Below are positions 58,082-64,000 of a stretch of 64,000 bases of DNA, piece by piece. Below the pieces are notes generated by a model. It was not told the DNA's origin, searched no databases, and saw only the letters and a list, made by a program, of their open reading frames with translations. Position numbers and translations under genes: made by a program. Position 1 is the first letter of the stretch, and every line of letters begins with the position of its first letter. Source of the DNA: Holophagae bacterium (GTDB lineage Bacteria > Acidobacteriota > Holophagae > Acanthopleuribacterales > Acanthopleuribacteraceae); assembly GCA_030429565.1 (NCBI GenBank), contig JAUIFE010000002.1, positions 558,001-622,000 of the forward strand. The letters run 5' to 3'.

Positions 58082-61000
58082 TTACAGTTCGGCGAGGAAC
58101 GCGTCGAGGTTTTGTTGGTTTAAACCGGTGTTGTCGAAGTCGGACGGCGTGAAGGCCGTCGTATCGCGCGCGGCGGTGTGTTCGGCGATTTCGGCAAGGG
58201 CTTCCAACAGACCTTCCGCGAAGTCGGTCATGGTTTCGGTCTCGAAACAGGCGCCGGCGTAAGTAATCGCGAAACGCAGGCGTTGATCGCGCACCACGGC
58301 GTTGATTTCAATCAGGTGGCGACGCGTTTGGGTGGGGTCGTGTTCCGGGCCGGCGTCGATGTCACTGACGCGGAACAAGCTGTCGGCGGGCGCAGCCCGG
58401 TCGGCTTGGCCGAGGTAGTTGAACAGAATCGGCGCCTCGGGCATGGCCGCCAAACGGTCGCGCAAGGCGGCGGGTCCGCTGCCGTACCGCAACAGACCGT
58501 AGTTCAGTCCCTTGCCGGGCACGGCCCGCAGTTGTTCTTTGACGTTCTGGATACAGCGACCGAGTTCGTCGCCTTCCAGCTCGAGCAAGACGGGGAAAAT
58601 GGCGGTAAACCAACCAACGGTGCGGGTTAGGTCGGCACTGTCCGCCAGGGCGTCGCGGCCGTGGGCTTCCAGATCGACCAGCACGGTTTCCTCACCGCTC
58701 CAAATGGTGTAGGCCAACAATAAACCGCTCAGCAGGAGGTCGTTGATCTCGGTTTGGTAGGCCTGGTTGGCTCGGTACAGTAGGGTTTCGGTGTGGTTTC
58801 GGCTCAGGGCGACATGCAGCGTACGCGCTTCGGCAACGCGGTTGTCGCCTTCGTGATCGAGGGCCGGCGGCTGAACGTCGGCCCGTGCTGAATCGAGCCA
58901 GTAGTTTTGCTCGTCGGCCCAGTTTCCTTCGCGTGCCTGTTGCGCGACGGCTTCGGCCCAGTGGGCGTAGGCCGTGGTTTTGGCGGGCGGCTGGAAGGGT
59001 TGACCCCGCAAACCAAACTCGTAAAACCGCTGCAAGTCCTCCAGCAAAATACGCCAGGAAACCCCGTCGATCACCAAGTGGTGGGCCACAAACACGAGTT
59101 TATCGCCGGCGCCTTTTCCGACAAGATGGGCGACCCGCAGTAAGGGACCGTTGCGCAAGTCGAGATTTTGCTGCATCTCGGTTGCGATACGGGTGACTTG
59201 CTGCGCCGGGTTTTGATCGGCGTCGGTCGCCAGGGTCACCTGCTGCAAGGCAAAGGCTGCATGCGTCCTCGGCGCTTGGATGACCGGCAGGACGCCGTCG
59301 CCGTCACTGTCGAAGGTGGTGCGCAGCACGTCGTGGTGGTCGACCAAATGCTGCAGCGCCGCGGCCAGAACCGATTCGTCGATCGAAACCGACGTTTCCA
59401 AAACCAATGATTGGTTCCAGTGGTGTGGGTTGCGTTGAACGCTTTGGAAGAAGCGGTTTTGGATCGGTGTCGCGGGATAAGCGCCCTGAACCGGGCCTTG
59501 TTCGGCGTGAATGCGACTCACCGTTTTGCAAACTTTAGCCAGGGTCGCCGCCGTTTGGAACTCGAAGACTTGGCCGGGGGTGAGGACCCAGCCGCGCTCG
59601 CGCAGGCGACTCACCATTTGGATGCTGAGGATGGAGTCGCCGCCGAGGGCAAAGAAGTTGTCGTGGACCCCGACCTTCTCCACGCCGAGCAGTTCCGCCC
59701 AGAGTTCAACCAGCGCCGTTTCTGTCGGCGAGGACGGCGCCACATAGGCTGTCGTGGCGGCGGTCTGTTGGGGCGCCTGCGTTAGGAATTGGTTGAGCGC
59801 GCGGCGATCCAGCTTGCCGCTGGCGTTGAGTGGTAGCTCGGTCAGCGGCACAAACAGGTTGGGGATCATATAGTCGGGCAAGACCTTCGCCAAACCCTGA
59901 CGCAAAGCCGGGACGTCCGCTTCAGCCGGGCCGACGATAAATGCAGCCAGACGGTCGCGACCGCGATCGTCCTGGTGCAGGGTGACGGCACAGGTGCGAA
60001 CGCCTGGCTGTTGTTGCAGGTTGGCCTCAATTTCGCCCAGCTCAATACGGAACCCGCGCAGTTTGACCTGACCGTCGATGCGGCCCAGGAACAGGAAGTG
60101 GGCGCGGTCGTTTTCCTGAATCCGGCAGACTCGGTCGCCGGTGCGGTAAAGGCGCGCGCCGGCTTGCTTGGCAAAGGGATCGGGCACGAAACTTTGTGCG
60201 GTGAGGCTGGGTCGGTTGCAGTATCCACGGGCTACCTGGACGCCGCCGATGTAGAGCTCGCCGGCGATTCCGTCGGGAACCGGGTTGCCCGCCTCGTCAA
60301 GCACGTGTAGCACGACGTTGGTTACCGCCGCACCAATGGGAACCTGATGACGATGCTGTGTCGAGCTAAAACACACCGCGCTGACGTCGATCGCGGCTTC
60401 GGTTGGTCCGTACAGGTTATGTACCCGCGTGTGGGCCATGCGACGCGCGCACTCGGCGGCGGTCTCGACGGTTAACGCCTCGCCACTGCAGATGAGGGCG
60501 CGTGGTTGCGGTAAAGCTTCGTCGTCGAGCGCATCGAGGAACGCGGCCAACATAGAGGGGACGAAGTGAACCAGATCGACTTGGTGGCGGCGCATCACTT
60601 CGGCGAGATAGTGCGGATCGCCGTGACCCTCGGGTTTGGCGACGACCAAGCGGGCGCCGCACATCAGCGGCAGGAAAAACTCCCACACGGAGACGTCGAA
60701 GCTGTAGGGCGTTTTTTGGAGCAGGGTGTCGGCGGCCGTTACCTTAAACATGGCTTGCATCCACCGCAACCGGTTGAGCATGCCGCCATGGGTGTTGACC
60801 ACGCCCTTGGGGGTACCGGTTGAGCCGGAGGTGAAAATCACGTATGCCGCGTGGTCGCCTGCAACCGTTACCGTCGGTGTGGTATCCGGCTGAGCGGCGA
60901 CGCGTGTTTGATCGTCGACAAAGCTGAGACAGGTCGTCGGCCAGGCCACGTTGGGTGCACCCGCATCGATCAACGTGACCACCGCTTCAGCATCTTTCAG

Positions 61001-64000
61001 CATCTGCAGCAGACGCGCGTTCGGCAATTTCGGATCCAGTGGTAGATAGGCGGCGCCCGCTTTGTGGATCGCCAGCAATGCGATCACCATTTCCAGGCCG
61101 CGTTCAAGGCAGACACCCACGACCGTCTCTGGGCCAACGCCTTCCGCCCGCAGTTGATGGGCCCACTGGTTGGCGCGACGATTGAGGTCGCCATAGCTCA
61201 GGACTTGCTCCCCAAACACCAGCGCGGGTGCGTTGGGGCGTGCGGCGGCTTGTTGTTCAAAAAGCCGGCCTGCACTTTGGCCGTCCCAGCTTTGACCCTG
61301 TGGTCCCGCCGCCGCGGCGATAAAGCGCGCAACCTCGGGTGGTGGTAACAGCGGGGCGGCCGTAACGGCTTGGTCCGGCGCGTGGACCATGAGGTGCAAG
61401 AGATGCTGATAGATGTCGATGAAACGCGCGGCGGTAGCCCGGTCAAACAGATCGGTGTTGTATTCCCAAGCACCGAAGAGGCCGTCTGGTCCTTCGGTCA
61501 AGCTCAATGTCATATCGAACTTGGCGACGGGTGCGGTTTGATCGACGTTTTCCCAGGTGAGGCCTGGCAGCGAGGGTTCGCGTTGCGGCGTGTTCTGCAA
61601 CACGAACAACACTTGGAACAAGGGGGCGTGGCTCATCGAACGCGGGACCGCCAAGGCGTCGACCAACTGCTCAAACGGCAACGCCGCGTGGTCCAGGGCT
61701 TCCAGCATATCGGTGCGCACGCGCTGCAGCAGTTGTCGGAAGCTCGGCGCGCCCGCCGTATCGGCGCGCAGCACCAAGGTGTTGACGAAACAACCGATCA
61801 GAGGTTCCAACTCGGTGCGGTTGCGATTGGCGACGGGCATCCCGACGGCAAAATCGTGGCTGCCCGAGACACGCGATAAAAGAACCTGGAAGGCGGTCAT
61901 CAGGCTGGTCGCCAATCCCGCTTCGTTCTCCGAGGCTAGCTCATTGAGCGCATCGGTAAGGTCGCGTTTGATCTGGAAGGTCAGGGTGTCGCCCACAAAG
62001 CGTTCCCGTTTGGGACGCGGTCGGTCCGTCGGCAGTTGCAGCAACGGCGGCAGGCCTGCCAGTTTGTTGCGCCAGTAAGCCAGAGCCGTGTCCGCTTGGC
62101 CATGGTGGCGTTGGTGCCACGCGTAGTCGGGGTACTGCACCGCGAGCGGCGCCAAGGCCGGCAGCCTTTCCCCGTTGTGCAGGCGGTAGAGGTGGGTTAA
62201 CTCGTCGACCAGGACACCCAACGACCAACCGTCGGCAACCAAGTGGTGCAGGGTCACCGTTAACAGATGGTCGTCGGCCGCGAAACGCAGCAGGCAGACG
62301 CGCAGCAAGCGACCCTCGGTGGGGGCAAACGGCAACATTGCCTGTTCCCGTGCCACCTTGCCGGCCAGTTGATCGCGTTCCTGTGCCGTCAGGCCCGTCG
62401 TCTCGCGATACACCACATCCAGGTCTTGCTCGAAATCAATGATTTGGCGCGCTTGACCGTCGACTTCGGGGAAGCGCGCGCGCAAGACATGGTGGCGCGT
62501 GGCGACGTCCTTAACCGCGTCCAACATGGCTTGCGCGTTGAGCGCGCCACGTACGCGGAAGGCGGTGGGAATGTTGTAAGTGGCGGAAGGTCCTTCCAGC
62601 CGGTCCAAAACCCACAGACGCTGTTGCGCAAAGGAAAGAGGTGGCGGCGTTTGGGACGGTGCCGGCGTGATTGGCCCGCCGGCGGCGGCTTTTTCGGCCT
62701 TGCCGATGCGGGCCGCCAGGTCGGCCAGTCGCGGTGTTTCGAACACGGCGCGCACCGGCAGGACCACACCGAATTGGTCGCGAATACGCGCGACCAGGCG
62801 GGTCGCGGTTAAGGAGTGGCCGCCGGCTTGGAAGAAGTGTGCGTGGCGGCCGAACGCATCGCGATCCAGCAGCGCGCACCAGAGGGCGGCCAGTTGCCGC
62901 TCTTGATCGGTTTGCAGGGGGGCGGCGCTAACCGCATCGCCGCTCTGGTTCGGTAAGCCCATCGCTTTTAAGGCGTTGCGGTCGCGTTTGCCGTTGCGGT
63001 TGGTGGGCAGGTTTTGGTGGTAAAACCAGAACTGCGGCACCATGTAATCCGGCAACTGTTGGTGTAGCGCCGCACATAAGGCCTGGTGCTGCTCGGGCTC
63101 GAGCTTCGGTCCTTCGACGTGTGCCACCAAGGTCGGTGCGTCGGCTGCTGCGACGGCGACGACGGTTACCGCGCCAATCTCGTCGTTGCTTGTCATGACG
63201 CGTTCAATTTCGCCCAGCTCGACGCGGAAACCGCGAATTTTAAGCTGGTCGTCGTTGCGGCCCAGGAACAGCAGGGTTTCGCCGCCGTCAGCGGACGTCC
63301 AACACACGCGGTCACCGGTACGGTACAGGCGTTGACCCGCCGAGCCGAAGGGATGCGGTATGAAGGCGGCCGCTGTCAAAGCCGGTTGCCCGGCGTAACC
63401 GCGCGCCAATTGTACACCACCGATGTACAACTCACCGGCAACGCCGGTGGGAACCGGGCGCAGATGTTCGTCCAAGACCCACAGCTCGGTGTTGGCGGTC
63501 GGTTGACCGATGGGAACGCGGTGCGCGTCGCGCGCGGCATGGCAAACATGCAGGCTGACGTCGACGGCGGCTTCGGTCGGTCCATATAAGTTAGTGAGTT
63601 CCGTGTCCGGCAGGGCGCGAGCTGTGGCCGCTACCAGGTCGGCCGACAGGGCCTCCCCACTGCAAATCACGCGACGCAGCGGCGGCAGTTCGGCCGTGGG
63701 CACGGTTTCCAAGAACGCGGCCAGCATCGACGGCACGAAGTGAGCGGTGGTTACACCGGTTGCCGTCATCAGGTGGGCCAGGTAGTTTGGATCGCGATGG
63801 CCGCCGGGCGCAGCCAGAACCAATCGGGCGCCGCACATCAGCGGCCAGAAAAACTCCCAAACCGAGACATCGAAACCAAAAGGCGTTTTTTGCAGGACGG
63901 CTTCGTTCGACTGCAACTGGAAGTGAGCTTGCATCCAGTCCAAGCGATTGGCAATGGCGCGATGGGTATTCATGACGCCTTTGGGTTTGCCGGTCGAACC
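58082..64000 (-). CDS. NRPS A (5' end outside window): [A]-T-C-A-T-E
   Basis: The reading frame enters at the right edge inside an A domain (GSTGKPKGV, motif A3). Counting from the Met at 63973: A to ~345, T ~355-425 (S387), C ~443-880 (HHLVADG 576-582), A ~900-1395, T ~1408-1485 (GGDSI, S1447) and an epimerase domain ~1497-1935 (HHLVIDGVSW, VGWFTAIFP, GKGLNYGLLRY). The GGDSI carrier motif is the form used before epimerases. Codes read DVWHISLVD and DVWHISLID, both Ser (compare EntF). Output: Ser then D-Ser. The C-terminal TPSDF...LNQQNLDAFLAEL tail is a usual docking segment after an E domain, matching the D-accepting C domain of NRPS B, which starts 30 bp on. Confidence 0.95.
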   Translation of the reverse strand, partial: GSTGKPKGVMNTHRAIANRLDWMQAHFQLQSNEAVLQKTPFGFDVSVWEFFWPLMCGARLVLAAPGGHRDPNYLAHLMTATGVTTAHFVPSMLAAFLETVPTAELPPLRRVICSGEALSADLVAATARALPDTELTNLYGPTEAAVDVSLHVCHAARDAHRVPIGQPTANTELWVLDEHLRPVPTGVAGELYIGGVQLARGYAGQPALTAAAFIPHPFGSAGQRLYRTGDRVCWTSADGGETLLFLGRNDDQLKIRGFRVELGEIERVMTSNDEIGAVTVVAVAAADAPTLVAHVEGPKLEPEQHQALCAALHQQLPDYMVPQFWFYHQNLPTNRNGKRDRNALKAMGLPNQSGDAVSAAPLQTDQERQLAALWCALLDRDAFGRHAHFFQAGGHSLTATRLVARIRDQFGVVLPVRAVFETPRLADLAARIGKAEKAAAGGPITPAPSQTPPPLSFAQQRLWVLDRLEGPSATYNIPTAFRVRGALNAQAMLDAVKDVATRHHVLRARFPEVDGQARQIIDFEQDLDVVYRETTGLTAQERDQLAGKVAREQAMLPFAPTEGRLLRVCLLRFAADDHLLTVTLHHLVADGWSLGVLVDELTHLYRLHNGERLPALAPLAVQYPDYAWHQRHHGQADTALAYWRNKLAGLPPLLQLPTDRPRPKRERFVGDTLTFQIKRDLTDALNELASENEAGLATSLMTAFQVLLSRVSGSHDFAVGMPVANRNRTELEPLIGCFVNTLVLRADTAGAPSFRQLLQRVRTDMLEALDHAALPFEQLVDALAVPRSMSHAPLFQVLFVLQNTPQREPSLPGLTWENVDQTAPVAKFDMTLSLTEGPDGLFGAWEYNTDLFDRATAARFIDIYQHLLHLMVHAPDQAVTAAPLLPPPEVARFIAAAAGPQGQSWDGQSAGRLFEQQAAARPNAPALVFGEQVLSYGDLNRRANQWAHQLRAEGVGPETVVGVCLERGLEMVIALLAIHKAGAAYLPLDPKLPNARLLQMLKDAEAVVTLIDAGAPNVAWPTTCLSFVDDQTRVAAQPDTTPTVTVAGDHAAYVIFTSGSTGTPKGVVNTHGGMLNRLRWMQAMFKVTAADTLLQKTPYSFDVSVWEFFLPLMCGARLVVAKPEGHGDPHYLAEVMRRHQVDLVHFVPSMLAAFLDALDDEALPQPRALICSGEALTVETAAECARRMAHTRVHNLYGPTEAAIDVSAVCFSSTQHRHQVPIGAAVTNVVLHVLDEAGNPVPDGIAGELYIGGVQVARGYCNRPSLTAQSFVPDPFAKQAGARLYRTGDRVCRIQENDRAHFLFLGRIDGQVKLRGFRIELGEIEANLQQQPGVRTCAVTLHQDDRGRDRLAAFIVGPAEADVPALRQGLAKVLPDYMIPNLFVPLTELPLNASGKLDRRALNQFLTQAPQQTAATTAYVAPSSPTETALVELWAELLGVEKVGVHDNFFALGGDSILSIQMVSRLRERGWVLTPGQVFEFQTAATLAKVCKTVSRIHAEQGPVQGAYPATPIQNRFFQSVQRNPHHWNQSLVLETSVSIDESVLAAALQHLVDHHDVLRTTFDSDGDGVLPVIQAPRTHAAFALQQVTLATDADQNPAQQVTRIATEMQQNLDLRNGPLLRVAHLVGKGAGDKLVFVAHHLVIDGVSWRILLEDLQRFYEFGLRGQPFQPPAKTTAYAHWAEAVAQQAREGNWADEQNYWLDSARADVQPPALDHEGDNRVAEARTLHVALSRNHTETLLYRANQAYQTEINDLLLSGLLLAYTIWSGEETVLVDLEAHGRDALADSADLTRTVGWFTAIFPVLLELEGDELGRCIQNVKEQLRAVPGKGLNYGLLRYGSGPAALRDRLAAMPEAPILFNYLGQADRAAPADSLFRVSDIDAGPEHDPTQTRRHLIEINAVVRDQRLRFAITYAGACFETETMTDFAEGLLEALAEIAEHTAARDTTAFTPSDFDNTGLNQQNLDAFLAEL

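Noticed and set aside
1-64000. CRISPR arrays, tRNA or rRNA genes, insertion sequences
   Set aside because: No regularly spaced repeats, cloverleaf-type sequences, rRNA stretches, transposase genes or terminal inverted repeats were seen by eye. The internal repetition from 31110 to the right edge is explained by homologous NRPS domains.

Overview
The window is about 64 kb of GC-rich bacterial DNA with codon use that looks even throughout. It carries Gram-negative envelope genes (a TonB-dependent receptor, lipoprotein-type and secreted enzymes) and two regulatory sets typical of Acidobacteriota and Planctomycetota: an ECF sigma / zinc-finger anti-sigma / TPR-CHAT-type trio, and a TIGR02999-type ECF sigma divergent from a Ser/Thr kinase with TPRs. 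I infer an acidobacterium, perhaps a Holophagae/Acanthopleuribacter-like one. That is a guess from gene style, not a marker-gene assignment.

Layout. 1-2454 (minus): ECF sigma, anti-sigma and the N-terminal part of a PPC/TPR protein that runs off the left edge. 3205-5043 (plus): a secreted type I phosphodiesterase, with a hairpin terminator at 5061-5102. 5130-14925 (minus): a sugar uptake and hydrolysis locus made of a solute-binding protein, two permeases, an ATPase, a TonB-dependent receptor (with a probable 24-codon leader ORF) and a GH3 beta-glucosidase. 15230-18748: the divergent ECF sigma and kinase-TPR pair.

19011 to the right edge (minus, at least 45 kb, gaps of 107 bp or less, several stop/start overlaps): one very large nonribosomal peptide operon. 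In transcription order it has four NRPS genes: A, 5' end outside the window, [A]-T-C-A-T-E; B, C-A(luciferase-like monooxygenase inserted)-T-C; C, C*-A(N-methyltransferase inserted)-T-C-A-T; D, (C-A-T)x4-TE. They are followed by a JmjC/FIH-like oxygenase, a CmlA-like diiron beta-hydroxylase, a beta-lactamase-fold hydrolase, a flavin monooxygenase, an AAA ATPase, a PLP decarboxylase and cysC-cysD-cysN. Nine adenylation domains are visible. Specificity residues read by eye give Ser, Ser (epimerised), Gly (oxygenase module), unknown N-methylated residue, Gly, an Hpg-like but unassigned residue, unknown, a Val-like residue and a branched aliphatic residue, then release by a type I thioesterase.

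The most unusual points are: the monooxygenase embedded in a Gly adenylation domain in mid-assembly line; a terminal C domain on one protein followed by a catalytically dead C domain at the start of the next; a CmlA-type beta-hydroxylase whose six predicted metal ligands match CmlA at a constant offset; a PAPS-forming gene set with no sulfite-forming reductase, suggesting a sulfated product; a CysN with a dead APS-kinase-like tail; and a CysC with an N-terminal membrane anchor.
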